A stretch of 25,785 nucleotides of DNA from Chara braunii (Eukaryota; Streptophyta; Charophyceae; Charales; Characeae). The stretch spans positions 1,886,472-1,912,256 of the forward strand of contig BFEA01000050.1 of the NCBI GenBank assembly GCA_003427395.1, in the 5' to 3' direction. The notes below the pieces were generated by a model. That model saw only the letters and a program-made list of their open reading frames with translations. It did no database searches and was not told where the DNA came from. A program made the position numbers and the translations under genes. Positions 8,932-19,063 of the stretch are shown here, in pieces (position 1 is the stretch's first letter; every line of letters starts with the position of its first letter).

Positions 8932-9701
8932 CTAAGTCAACACCTTGTTCCTATTGCTGCCTTGTGTCTCGTCTTGCCCAGTTCCTTGTCCACCCTGTTC
9001 CTTGGCAAACCTTCTAACTCCCAAGCCGTAGGTCTCGATTTCTCTTTTCATCCTTATAATTTTTCGTAACTCTGCCTCGTTAAAAAAATCCAGTGGTGTG
9101 GCTTTCACTCCTTCCCTTGCGAGTTCCCGAGTCTTGATAATTCATTCGTGTCTGATCACATTTGTCCATTGATAATCCCTTTCTCGTCTTCTGTCTATAT
9201 GGGGCTATATTCACCCGCAAGGTTCTTTGGATCGTAGGTAAAAAGAAACTTTGTCCCCGTCCCATACCCCTCGCAATTGTCGTGGCTACTTCATCCTTCA
9301 AGCGGGCTCTCTCTTCTTTCCTCACCCTCCTGATATTCCTCGCGCATGTCTTGTCCTCCATCGCTTTCCCCATGCCAAGTCTCACGTCGCTTGCCCCTGT
9401 TGACTCCTTCCTCGTCAGAGACCTGAACCTTATTTCCCATCTCTGTATTGCCTCTCTCTTCCATTTCTGCCTTTTCCTTCCCTCCCTCACTGTCAGACGA
9501 GATTTTTATACCTTCTCCCTCGCGAAGGGGTGAGGTTTTCCTACGCAAGCATTTTCTTCCTCCCCTGCCTACCACTGGGCCACCCATGAGTCCTATATAC
9601 AACTTTCTCTTTGCTGCTCTCCTCCCTTGGCTTGTTCCTGCTTCCTCCCCTCTGGTAGGCCTATTGATTGCCCCGCTGTCATTTTCATCACTGAACTTCA
9701 T
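8932..9701 (-). pseudogene. Frameshifted remnant of an unrecognised charged protein
   Basis: An ATG at 9701 starts MKFSDENDSGAINRPTRG and an open frame to 9291, rich in Lys/Arg/Glu/Ser and partly acidic. Near 9310 the plausible continuation moves to another frame (ARLKDEVATTIARGMGRG). It moves again near 9200 to a third frame, which reads REGVKATPLDFFNEAEL and YGLGVRRFAKEQGG, has one TGA at 9142-9144, and stops at 8932-8934. The last segment has the mixed, non-repetitive composition of real protein, unlike nearby shadow frames. I recognise no domain. It lies 395 nt downstream of the last pol codon on the same strand. It could be an extra gene of the retroelement, the N-terminal part of the gene whose C-terminal piece is at 5040-5650, or a separate host pseudogene. 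Confidence 0.45.
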
Positions 9702-9785
9702 CTTCTTTTTTCTTTTAGATCCTGTATAACAAAACAACACCCGCAAAACCCCTCATGCACCCATTCCCCCAGTCTGGTACGTAGT

Positions 9786-9801
9786 CCCCCCCTTTTTTCC
9801 C
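9786..9801 (-). promoter_or_regulatory. Candidate polypurine tract of the retroelement
   Basis: On the coding (minus) strand this reads GGGAAAAAAGGGGGGG, 295 nt downstream of the last pol codon. A polypurine tract primes plus-strand DNA synthesis beside the 3' LTR. The next bases are ACTACG rather than the usual TG, and no matching 5' LTR was found, so the assignment is weak. Confidence 0.2.
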
Positions 9802-10095
9802 AGAATGCTCCCAACATTCTTCGCAGCATGCCCCTATTATACATGCGAATGCGTCGTTTGTGATGAATCCATTTTTTCCCGTAAAAAACTATGATACAAT
9901 GCCCCAAACATCCCTTCCCGTTGTCACATAAGCCAAATATTGCAAACCCCCAAGTCACGCTGCCTTTCAACCTCAGTCAGTCCAAGCCAAAGCGTCAGTC
10001 CCCAAAAAAATGATTGCCCCATGAACATGGTCAGAGACAACCCATAGTGCGGGCAAGGCTATGGTCAGTCTTGAGCTTGTGGCTCTTCAGTTTCC

Positions 10096-11625
10096 TTATC
10101 TTCGGCCTCCTGAAGCTATTGTTCCACTGGGTCCCGACTTAGGAACGTGACCAATCGTTGCCCCGGGAAGGGCCCTTTCAACCCAGTTCCATCCAAATCT
10201 TCCAGTTCGAAGGTAGGGGCATTTGAACCTTCTTCCCAGCTGTCCCGACCAAGTACTTTCTAGTGCCGAGTTCCTTAGCAATACAATCTCTCCTACTTGA
10301 AGTGGCTCCTTTCTGACGTTCTTAACCTGGTCCCACCTTGTTTTGTCCCTCATTCTGCTGTCTAGTACCCGGTTGGCGATGTCTTTCATGATCTCCTCAT
10401 TCTTAAGGATTTGTTGACATCTTGCCTCGATTAACTCTTCAGTGGTCATTTGAGGATCTTCATCTAACCTATTCCAGGTAGGTACCAAGGCTTCCACAGG
10501 AAAGTCGATCTGTCTTCCGTACCAAAGCTCTGCCGGGATAAATCCTGTTATCCTTTTAAGGGTCATATTTTCTGCAAAGACAGCCTGCTTAAGATACCTA
10601 GGCCAGTTCCCCAGATGGTCCGCTGCGAGTTTTGCAATCGTGTTCTTCAATGTTCGGTGCCCCGTTTTCACAGGTGCGTTGGCCTCAGGGTGATATGGCT
10701 CGATGAGTTTGATCGGTACGCAGAGTCTCTTAAACATCCCCAATACTTCTTGGTTCACAAACTCCGTCTCATTGTCTGCAATAAACCTCCTAACGAACGG
10801 ATGCCTCAAGTAGAAGTCTTCTATTCAGTCCGCCACACTTCTCCCTGTCTTTTTCTTGAGGGCGACTGCCTCCACGAACCCGCTCAGGTTGTCTCGCGCG
10901 TTCAGGATATACTTGTACGCGTCCGTTGATACAGGCATGACTGCAAGGTCGAGGTGGACCAGATGTCCCGGCCCTAGCACCCGCGTTGGTCTAAGCGGCT
11001 CGAAGACCCGCACCGAGCTTCGTTCTTGGCAAATAAGGCAAGTCTGGCAGTATATGGCGACCATGCCTGCCATGCCTGACGAATAATAGAGCGGTGTTAT
11101 CTATGCAAGTGTTCCTTTGGATGACCGATGACCTCCAGCTAACTTGTCGTGCATTGCCTGGATAACGTCTACTTGCCTAGGTCTTCCGTACACAACCCTT
11201 CTGGGCATAGCACATTCCTCCCCTCAGAACAAATGCCCGCCCCTTAGGACGTACCTTTCGGCTTCTTCTCTTGCTTTAATACTGACTTCCATAGGTTGTT
11301 TGTTTTCAACCAACAACAGTCCGATCTCCCGAAAGAGCCCTTCGTATGATTGGACATAGAAAAACTCCTCTCCTTCCTTGCCCTCATCCTTTCCTTCCTG
11401 CATCTGGTTTACCACCCATTGCAACTCTTTCCTTTCCCAAGATTCCACTAAACTCATCACTACTTCCCGGCCTCCATCGACTGCCATTGCTATTCAATCC
11501 TCTTTCGGTCCTACTATCGCTCCCCATGAGTTATTTTCTTCTCTGCGTCCTCGAGTGGTAACTGGTCCTTCTCTAAGTTCTGCTACTACGACAGGTGCCC
11601 CCTTCTCCAAAGTCTGGATCAATAG
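10096..11625 (-). pseudogene. Retroelement integrase (decayed, catalytic Glu replaced)
   Basis: The integrase inserts retroelement cDNA into the host genome. Visible in order: a spacer after RNase H; an N-terminal zinc-binding region with MHDKLAGGH and CQTCLIC (about 11030-11160); then the catalytic core with HLDLAVMP (first Asp), IADNETEF (second Asp) and PVKTGHRTLKN. The residue 36 positions after the second Asp, where the DD35E Glu belongs, is Lys (codon AAA), so the enzyme would be inactive even if it were translated. In-frame stops are TGA 11494-11496, TGA 11224-11226, TAG 11101-11103 and TGA 10825-10827, all with the frame continuing. Family-like sequence fades near 10170. No chromodomain is visible. 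It follows RNase H in the usual Ty3 order. Confidence 0.9.
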
Positions 11626-12210
11626 TTATCCCGATGTGCATCCCCCGCTCATCATTTCGTTATCCACCGCGAGAGTCCGTCCTTCGTATTCGAGGAATGC
11701 GTCTATGGGCTCTGCATCCTCCATCCCTTCGGAAGTGATGCAAACCCGACTCAGTCCATCTGCCTTGTTGCGGATTCCAGCAATCTGTTCGATCTTGTAA
11801 TCAAACTGCCAGATGAATCCTACCCATCTCCCTACCGTCGGATCTATAGGCCTGTAATTCTTTAGAGTCCCTGCGACATTCGTCGGATCGATCCTTAAGA
11901 TGAACCGCCCCCCAAATAGGTAGGTCTGGAAGGTCTTAAGGCAATGAAGGATGGCTAGGACTTCCTTCTTGAATTGCGAATACCGCCGTTCTGCGGAGTT
12001 CAAGGTTCTACTTTCAAACCTAATTGGTCTCTCTTTCCCTCCCTCGTCCCTTTGAATCAACACACCTCCTACGGCCAAAGGTCCTTCATCCGTCTCTAGG
12101 ATGAAGGCTCGTCCCACTTCGTCATTAAAACAAGGTGCAAACAGGGCGACTGTCTCAGATGTCAATATGTCCTTGAGCCTTTGGACAGTTCTTCTCGCTC
12201 CTCCGTCCAA
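11626..12210 (-). pseudogene. Retroelement RNase H domain
   Basis: The RNase H-like domain degrades the RNA strand during reverse transcription. Seen: FILETDEGPLAVGGVLIQ (first acidic site), a YSQFKKEVLAILHCLKTF segment with the conserved Glu, FILRIDPTNVAG with the next Asp, and a connection segment WQFDYKIEQIAG..NKADGLSR, which is typical of Ty3 elements (N.ADALSR). The frame opens at about 12210 after a frameshift from RT and ends at TAA 11626-11628, beyond which the same frame continues to integrase. The start codon called by open-frame logic is not real; this is an internal polyprotein piece. Confidence 0.9.
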
Positions 12211-13368
12211 TCCATGGTTCCTTCTTCCCTGATCATAGCTCGAATAGGCTCAACAATCTTGGCAAAGTTTTTAATGAAGATCCTCCAAAAGCTAACTACG
12301 CCTAGGAATGCCCTTACCTCCGTCGTCCTGCGCAGTGGTGTCGGCCACTGTGATATCTTGTCGGTCTTTGCCGGATCCGGCTTCCTGCCGTAAGCACCGC
12401 AACGAAATCATAGTATAGTTACCTCCGGTACTGCTAGGATACTCTTTGGTCCACTAGCTGTAATGTTGTATACTAGGAACCGACGAAATAAGTCCTTGAT
12501 GTCCTGCAGGTGGTCCCACACAAAGCGTCGGATCCCTGGCTGGACTTTCGTCTCGTCCTTCTCCTGCACGCCTTTGATCGGATTGTCATCGATGTAAGAC
12601 TCACATTTTTCAAGGAACATGTCCCCGGCCACGGCGAGCATCCTGCGTTGCGCTTCGGCCACCGCGTTTGTGAATCCTATAGGGGTCACTTGCATCTGTA
12701 GTTGGACTACGGGGGTGTGCATAGCGGTGTATGGCTTGTCCCGAACATCCAATGGAAGTTGGTCGTACCCTGAGTACAGATCTATCAGGGAGTAAATGCT
12801 CCGACCGGCGTGTGATTCTGCTAATAAGTCAGCCTGAGGTAGCGAGCCAGCATCCCGGATGGTTACCGCATTCAATTTCTACACGTCTTGAATCCACCTT
12901 AGTGTCTTGTTAGGCTTCCGAAAGACGAACCACCGATTTGCGTTTGGCGATGTCGTAGGCTCCGCAGCGAAGGAGTCCATCTTTGCTCGGAGGAGGTCTG
13001 TTACTTCTCCTGCTATCCCAAATTCATAGGATGGCCCCTTGTCATTCCAGCACTCATGTTCTACCGTGTGGATTCTAACCGGAGGGATCAATTTCACATT
13101 CAGTCGTCCCTTCTGGTGATCACTAAAGGCAAATGCAAGGTGAAACTCCTGGCAGGTCCTTTTGATCGGGCGGGTTTCTTCTTCCGTTAAGAACCCGTCT
13201 ATCCCTATCTTCATTGTATCAACTACCTCATATGGTATCCGATGTCCCTCCGTCGCCCTTCTTTCTCGGATCACTCGAAGGACCTCTTCCTCCTTCTCCA
13301 TAGCCTCTTCCGTTGATGTCTCTAGCAGGATCGAGACCGGTTTTGCTTTCTTCCCTACCGGCTTGTAC
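12211..13368 (-). pseudogene. Retroelement reverse transcriptase domain
   Basis: The RT copies element RNA into DNA. Motifs in order: RWFVFRKPNKTLRWIQDV, then a TAG (12876-12878) where family members carry Gln, KLNAVTIRDAG, SLIDLYSGYDQLPLD (catalytic motif A Asp), TPIGFTNAVAEAQRRM (motif B), and YIDD at 12585-12596 (motif C, the usual Y-x-D-D). EVTIL is followed by TGA 12408-12410 and then FRCGAYGRKPDP, FLGVVSFWRIFIKNFAKI and the thumb. A frameshift near 12200 leads to RNase H, and another near 13370 separates RT from the protease ORF. The motifs are complete apart from the stops, so inactivation is by decay rather than domain loss. Ty3-type by motif and by domain order. Confidence 0.93.
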
Positions 13369-15204
13369 TTTCGAACACTTCCTTCCGGGATCTTTCTCCT
13401 AAAAAATGAACAGTCGGAATTGCCCCCGTCGCCTCTACGACTCGTGGTTGAATACTAACTAGTTTCTCATTCAGGCAATATCCTTTTTTCACCTCTCTTT
13501 CGAACTTGGCCAAGGCTGCCGAATCCACTCCAACCTTGTGGTATCTGAGGGCCTTGATGAGTTGTAATACATCGGGGATCTCGAGTGCGATTTCTGGCAC
13601 GTCTATGCGTACTTCTTTCCGTTTGGGCAGGCTAGCACCAAGTTCGACCTCTGACTCTTTTTCCGCTATCATAACACCTACGACTTCGTCCTCCTGCCTC
13701 CTCTTCTTCTGGGGCAGGCCCATCTTGATCCACTCCTTCTTGTTGAATGCTTCCTCAATCATGATTTCTACCCTTTCTCTCATACCCTCCATCCGTGCGA
13801 AAGCCCCTTTTCGCGTGCTATCCTCGAACGACGGCGACCAAGTCGCCAATTTCCCCTTTGGAGGGTCTCCTCCCGTTCCAAGGACTCGGAGGAGCTCTCC
13901 CCGGCCGGTCACAGGGTCCTCTATGTCTACCATGCATGAGCCACCGTGCAAGTGCACGCCTATCATCTCCACGTTCGCGCACCATGGTCTCCCGATGATT
14001 ATGTCGTGGTCCATCTCCTCCATTACGGTCATCCGCTGAAACGACCAGATCGATTCCCTGACCCCTGCCTTCACAGCACACTTCGTGACGTACCCAGCGA
14101 ACGGGATTTCCCCGCCAGCTCCCCGGATGCTCCCTGTTACTTCCTTGCTTACCGTACATACCATGATCGTTGCGAAATCTCTCCTTATGAGAGTGATTTC
14201 TGCTCCCCCGTCTACTAATGCATCGGTATGATGACTCCCGATCTGGATTTTCAGTTTTCCTACGAGCAGTGCATGAAAGCTAAGCTTTGTCCCGGGTGGT
14301 GACCTCATGACTTCGCCGCCCTCCCGGTCGGGCAAGCTCAAACGAATGTCTGCAAAGGCTTTTTCGAGATCCTCCAAGTCCCCGTGACTCCTCTGAAGGT
14401 TAGCCACTTCTTGCGGAGCTTCCTCCTCCCTCTCCCCTTCTGGTAATTCGGGGTTGTCGCCTATTTCTACTCGCCTCCGAGTCAACAGTTGTCTGAGCCC
14501 TTTGAGCAACCTAGGGCTAGCCTGCAGCATGGTTTGAAAAGACACTGACACCATGGTTCCTAGTAACTTGCTAATGGTGTCGTCGAGCTCAGGCAAGGTT
14601 AAGATCGGGATTTGATACCCAAACTTCTTTTTAGCGGCAGTAACCTTGTCCGCAAGCTCCTCTTCCCTAGGCTTCCCATAAATTTTCTCTGGTTCCTCGG
14701 CCTCAGGCTCTGCCTGGGGTTCGGAGCTTCCGACGACCTCCTCCATAATGGTGTCACGGTTAATCCTTCTCCCGGTCGTTCCCAGTCGAGTGGTTGCGTT
14801 CACCCTATCACGTCCGTCGCTTTCCAAAATTAAGGTGGCCTGCGGCCCGCGCCCCCGAAGTTGATCCCATATGATCTCGCCCACCGGTTCGGCTTCTACG
14901 ACTGTTATTTCTAACCCGTTGAGCATGATAATGACTCGCTGCATCCTACCTGGTGAGTTCCAGTTCACCCGTTCCCCTTGTGGTCCAAATATCTCCCCCT
15001 TTAATGACCTGATACACCTTTTTTTCAGAATATCATGGTTGAGCTTTGAGCACGCGCGCACATAATGTCCTATCGCGGTACAGTACTTGCATTGCTCGTT
15101 AGCAGGATCTCTCCGTCTGAATCCCCGGTTTGCTACACTTGGCGGAACCACAGCTTCCTGGGGAGGAAGGGCGGGTCGGGATACTTGCGCCTGCATAACC
15201 AGTA
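13369..15204 (-). pseudogene. Retroelement nucleocapsid zinc knuckle and aspartic protease region
   Basis: An open stretch of 613 codons (ATG at 15196) begins in the C-terminal part of Gag. Residues 36-49 form a CCHC knuckle, CKYCTAIGHYVRAC (C-x2-C-x4-H-x4-C), which packages element RNA. An acidic linker follows (about 155-290). The protease region holds ALVDGGAEITLI around residues 326-337, with Asp-Gly-Gly where retroviral-type proteases have Asp-Thr/Ser-Gly, and IIIGRPW at about 399-405, matching the second conserved motif. The upstream Gag frame ends 64 nt inside this ORF. One missing base near 15205 explains the frame change, since reading on from Asp-Ala into VLVMQAQ is smooth. It ends in a frameshift near 13370. 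Confidence 0.88.
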
Positions 15205-16611
15205 CGCGTCTTCCATCCTTTCAATTTTATCGTCGACCCCGTGCACCCGTTCATGTAGACTTTCAATCCCCTTCTTTACCTTGTCGCCCGTCCTACCGGT
15301 CAGATCTATGATCTCTCCTTCCTTGAGCAAGGCCAACGTTTCTGTTACTACGGTTTTCTCAGCCAGATCCGTTACCGTGCTAAAATCAACATCCCGCGTG
15401 TTTACGAACTTGCTCGTCTGTTGGTAAGCTGACATGATCTTGTCTTTGTCGAACTCGGAGAACTGCCTGAGGAAATATTTGCTCATTATCCGGTCCGTAA
15501 CCCCGGGGATCCTTAGTGCTACTAGAGTAAATTCCCGTAGGAAATCATTGTACGTTGCGAAGTTCTTCCTCTGAATTGCCGCTAGGTCGGCCTCCGTTGT
15601 CATTTTCTCTGCCGCTAGATACTTCCTCATCATCACATCCCGGGTCTCCGTCCAAGACCGGCTTGCGGCTACAATGGCCATTATGTCCCGTCCTAGGCTT
15701 AACGACACATGTTGTCCGAGATGGTCCATCTTTTCCTCCTCGGTCCACTTTAGTAACGCAGCTAGGTTCTCGTAGTCGATCAGGAACTCCGTGATGTTTG
15801 CTCCATCGAAAGTCAGCTTTTTCGTGGCGTCTGCCAGATAGCCTTGGTTCTTGTTCAGTGCCCGTGTAAGGGATGATACTATCTTCCAAAGGCCGCCTTC
15901 GGAGCTACTGGCCTCGCCTGCCATGCTGGTATCTGGCCCTTCCTTGCTGGCTTTCTGCCCCCCTCTAGCCTTTGCCGTTCCTTCCGGGTCGAACCAACCC
16001 AACACCCTTTCTCTGAGGCTTCAGAGCCCTTCGCACCCTCGCGATGCCGCTGGCGTGGTAAGCAGACGGCTAGCCCTACTGTCTGTGGCTAAGGGGTTCG
16101 TCGCCTTCTCTGCCTCCATTCCTGACGAATTCTCTCTCTCTTTCCTTCTTTTGCTCGGCGTTCCCCCACGGTCACTACCCTTGTCCCCTTGGCCAGTTCC
16201 GCCCCGGCTGGTTTTCTGTTCGTCCCGCGATACCTCCTGTAGAGAGCCTTCCTCGTTCCCAATCATCATTGCCTCAATTAACCTTGCCATGTATTCCGCG
16301 ATCCTTTTATCTATTTCAGTTAGTTTGCGTCTCGAGTTCGTGATCCTTACTTTCTTAGACACAGCTCCCTCCGAGTTCCCGGGGCTCCCCCTATCCTTAT
16401 TTCTGTCTTCCTTGTTTTCCTGGGTCTGCTGTCTGCTTCCCTCGGCTTTTTCCGAGCTCTCTCCTGAGGACATTTCCTTCTGGTTCCCCTTGGTGCCATT
16501 CGGATTTGCTGATTCCATGTCCTTCTGCCCTTCCTTGCTTTGCTCAGCACTGCCTCCTAAGCCTAGTCCTTCCTCGTTTTCATGATTACCTGTCTCATCC
16601 TCCATTGCCAT
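15133..16611 (-). pseudogene. Retroelement Gag (capsid region)
   Basis: ATG at 16611 (a second at 16605) opens a hydrophilic leader rich in Glu, Lys, Ser and Gly, about 196 codons long. It is interrupted by TGA at 16021-16023, after which the same frame continues with LRERVLGWFDPEG. Next comes a capsid-like region: LTFDGANITEFLIDYE, WTEEEKMDHLGQHV, a MMRKYLAAEKM segment and YNDFLREFTLVALRIPGV. Spacing and helical character resemble the retrotransposon Gag family. Gag forms the particle in which reverse transcription occurs. The frame stops at 15133 after a one-base loss near 15205; the true Gag continues in the next frame into the zinc knuckle. Gag and Pol were probably one continuous reading frame. 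Confidence 0.85.
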
Positions 16612-17031
16612 ACTTGCCTACCTCTGCATAACCAAAGGATTCCCCAGAACAAACGCAGTGCGAGGCATTTAGGTTCCCTAGGTTCCAATCCTGTTGGTTT
16701 ATCCTTTTACTTGGTAATTAGGTTTTTCCCCATTCCCATTTTCTGATGGTTTCCTTAATATGGAGCCGCGTCCGGCTCTGCTGCCTCACCGAGCTAAGGG
16801 CGTGACTTAGCTTCCCTTATCACCGGCTCGTTTAGAGCGCCCTTATTCCGTTGGTCAGTGCGTAGGGGTCCGGGTTGGGCAACCCGCTAGAAAAAGTTTT
16901 CTTGCGCGGTGTTCCCTGTCTGGCGATAATTGATCATCCGGGTCCGAGGCCCCCCCCTTTCGTATTTCTGTCGGTGGCCTTTGAACGTGGCGGTCTGTGT
17001 TTGATTTGCCCTACTGGCTTGCCTGCGGGTG
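16612..17031 (-). promoter_or_regulatory. 420-nt spacer before gag with three stem-loops
   Basis: This non-coding stretch lies between the last ORF of the four-copy array and the gag ATG. It holds three compact perfect hairpins: CGGGTT/AACCCG (16871-16876 with 16881-16886), AGCTAAG/CTTAGCT (16792-16798 with 16806-16812) and GAGCCG/CGGCTC (16763-16768 with 16773-16778). Such a leader could guide internal initiation, packaging or splicing. The sequence does not say which. Confidence 0.45.
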
Positions 17032-17847
17032 CTAGTCCCGTTCTCGCCTTTGTGGCCTTTCCAATTTGGTAGGCTCCTCGAATAGTTGAGCCACCCCCGT
17101 TAAATAATTCTCTCCTATCTCGATTTCCCTTTGGATTATGCGTTCGCACCCCGTCCAGTCTAGCCGGGGCGCACAAAACATCAGGATGTGGATGATTTCT
17201 AGTAATTCGTGGGCCCTGTTTCCCCAGAACGGCCCGTGCTCCACAGCGACATCGTAGANCATCCTAATGGTAGGGGAGGGAAAGTGGCCTGCCCAGACTA
17301 TCGCTGAGTCTGCCAGCTCCCGCGCCCTTGCGAGGCTTCCGAAGACGAGGTCTATCATAAAACGGGGCACTCGGCATCTCAACGGTGTGATCGGTGCCCC
17401 GAACTCCCTCCAACCTCCCATTTCCACCCGGGTAAGTAAGCCCACGTTCCTTCTTCCCCTGACCGATTGTCCTATCCGGGTCAACATCCGGGCGGCCCTT
17501 CGAAAGACAGGCGCCAGCTCGTGACCTTGTGTTATCTCTACCCCCAACGAGTGCCAGCCGATCTCAGGCAGATACATAGTTCCGGTAACTTCCAGATTGG
17601 AAAACAGATCGTCTCCGGGTACTCGGTTGAGTCTCATCCCTGTCCACCGACATTCTACCAACACGAAGGCGGCGTCCCTTCCCAAAGTCACGGCCCGCCA
17701 TTCTACGTCGAACCCCCGATAGGTAGAACTCGACATGAGGGATACTTCCCATCGTCCATCGTTGTTCCAGGGCGGTCTGGGGTACCAGGGCTGGCGTTTC
17801 ATTCGCACATGGGGCTGGCGTTTCACTCGCTCACGTCTTGCTGCCAT
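17032..17847 (-). CDS. Tandem ORF family, copy 4 (uninterrupted), unknown function
   Basis: About 271 residues, starting at the ATG at 17847 (MAARRERVKRQ); an upstream TTG-started extension is not needed. Apart from one ambiguous base (N at 17259) the frame is open to TAG 17032-17034. Features shared with copies 1-3, in order: TMYLPEIGWHSLGVEITQG in the N-terminal half, a CRVPRFMIDLVFG segment, EHGPFWGNRAHELLEIIHIL, and a C-terminal CERIIQREIEIGENYLTGVA followed by a charged tail. The N-terminus is strongly basic. No signal peptide, membrane segment or catalytic motif stands out. I do not recognise the family. It lies directly upstream of gag on the same strand, so it may be an accessory ORF of the element. 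Confidence 0.65.
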   Translation of the reverse strand: MAARRERVKRQPHVRMKRQPWYPRPPWNNDGRWEVSLMSSSTYRGFDVEWRAVTLGRDAAFVLVECRWTGMRLNRVPGDDLFSNLEVTGTMYLPEIGWHSLGVEITQGHELAPVFRRAARMLTRIGQSVRGRRNVGLLTRVEMGGWREFGAPITPLRCRVPRFMIDLVFGSLARARELADSAIVWAGHFPSPTIRMXYDVAVEHGPFWGNRAHELLEIIHILMFCAPRLDWTGCERIIQREIEIGENYLTGVAQLFEEPTKLERPQRRERD

Positions 17848-17966
17848 TGTTACCTTGGTGATTCCCTGCATTGTCCACATAGAAAGGGTTACAGGCAATC
17901 TTCATAATCCGCCCACCTACTGTCTCCCTTGCCCTTCGTGTTTTCATTTCTCTTTTCTAGTCTCAA

Positions 17967-18757
17967 CTATCCCTCTATACTCCCGGGAGCAGTAGCCTCC
18001 TCTGGCTGTTCGTACAGCCGGTAGAGATCATCTATGTAGGTCGCGCCCCGACCCACCTCTCGCCGGATGACTCTCCACATGGTCTCACCACTTATTTGTG
18101 GGACTCCTGGCCTAGTATTTACCGCTGCTCGTAGAATGCAAAGCACCTCGCGCCCTTGTTCGTCCCCGAAAGGCCCCATCTCTAGGAAGGCCCGATAGTA
18201 TTCTCGATACATTAATGCTTCGTCAAAATTTAGCCTAGTTACGACAGTCACCGCCTGCTCCACTCGTTCTATGCCTCCCATTTGTCTTAGCAGGAAGGGT
18301 GGAAGACTCATCCGTATGACCTCATTTGGCAGCTCGAAAACCCCCGCCGCGGCGACTTTTACATCTGCCGTTACGTCATATCGTTCCGAGTCTGCAAACT
18401 CAACCCCCTTTTGCCAGGTTATTTGCCATGCCCCTTCGAACATTCGCACAGGGTCACCCCCGGAAGCCAAAGCAATCCCAAAGGTCCGCATCCCTCTTCT
18501 GACAGGTGTAAGGATCCCGTCGCATATACACGCCCTGGGAGGTTCAAGTCTACGCCCCCGAACTCCCCTCTCGCACACCATTCCAACTTCACTACTAGGT
18601 ACACCGTATCTTCCACCAACTCTACCCTCACCCAGTCCATTACCGAATTGTCTATCGTATTTCTTGCCGGCAGGCTTATTTCAACCCTGCCCTCTGATAT
18701 TCTTGGTGGCAGGATCCCACGAGGTCTATCCTCCCAGAACGTCATTCGTCGGGCCAT
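17967..18757 (-). pseudogene. Tandem ORF family, copy 3 (one frameshift)
   Basis: Starts at the ATG at 18757 (MARRMTFWEDRP), similar in position and wording to copy 1 (MARWLSSP). A frameshift at about 18485-18500 falls within the SLHLSEEG segment; the next frame continues with MRTFGIALASGGDP, which aligns with the other copies. Then come SLPPFLLRQMGG, EMGPFGDEQGREVLCILRAA and MWRVIRREVGRGATYIDDLY, ending at TAG 17967-17969. With the frameshift allowed for, the length is about 263 codons, matching its sisters. The stop lies 119 nt from the ATG of copy 4. Function is unknown. Confidence 0.6.
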
Positions 18758-19063
18758 CTCGCAATGTCTCCTTCCCTGCTTTCTTAGTTCGATTGCTGCA
18801 CCCACCGAGATTTCATGTCTTTCGTGTTTTAGTCTTTCAGTCCTCCCTACTTATCGTACATGGGTTCTTGCCGCTATCCATGACTCATACACATACAATT
18901 CTACCCCTGCCCTCTTTTTTCGATTGCTGCCACTTCCCCCTTGTTTCGATCCTTATGCACCATCTACGGCCTAATGTACGCACTCCCTTTCTTATGTTCA
19001 CCTTGATTCACAAACACCCTCCACACTCAGGCCTTTTCTCGGTGATCGATCCCTCGTCCTCGT

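Noticed and set aside
15133-15204. Programmed gag-pol frameshift in the 64-nt overlap
   Set aside because: No slippery heptamer is visible, and a single lost G explains the frame change and restores a smooth family-like reading.
10825-16611. Stop-codon reassignment or programmed readthrough to explain the in-frame stops
   Set aside because: All three stop codons occur at scattered sites, together with frameshifts and a changed catalytic residue, so decay is the simpler explanation.
16612-17031. Solo LTR between the array and gag
   Set aside because: I found no TG...CA ends, primer-binding site or second copy.
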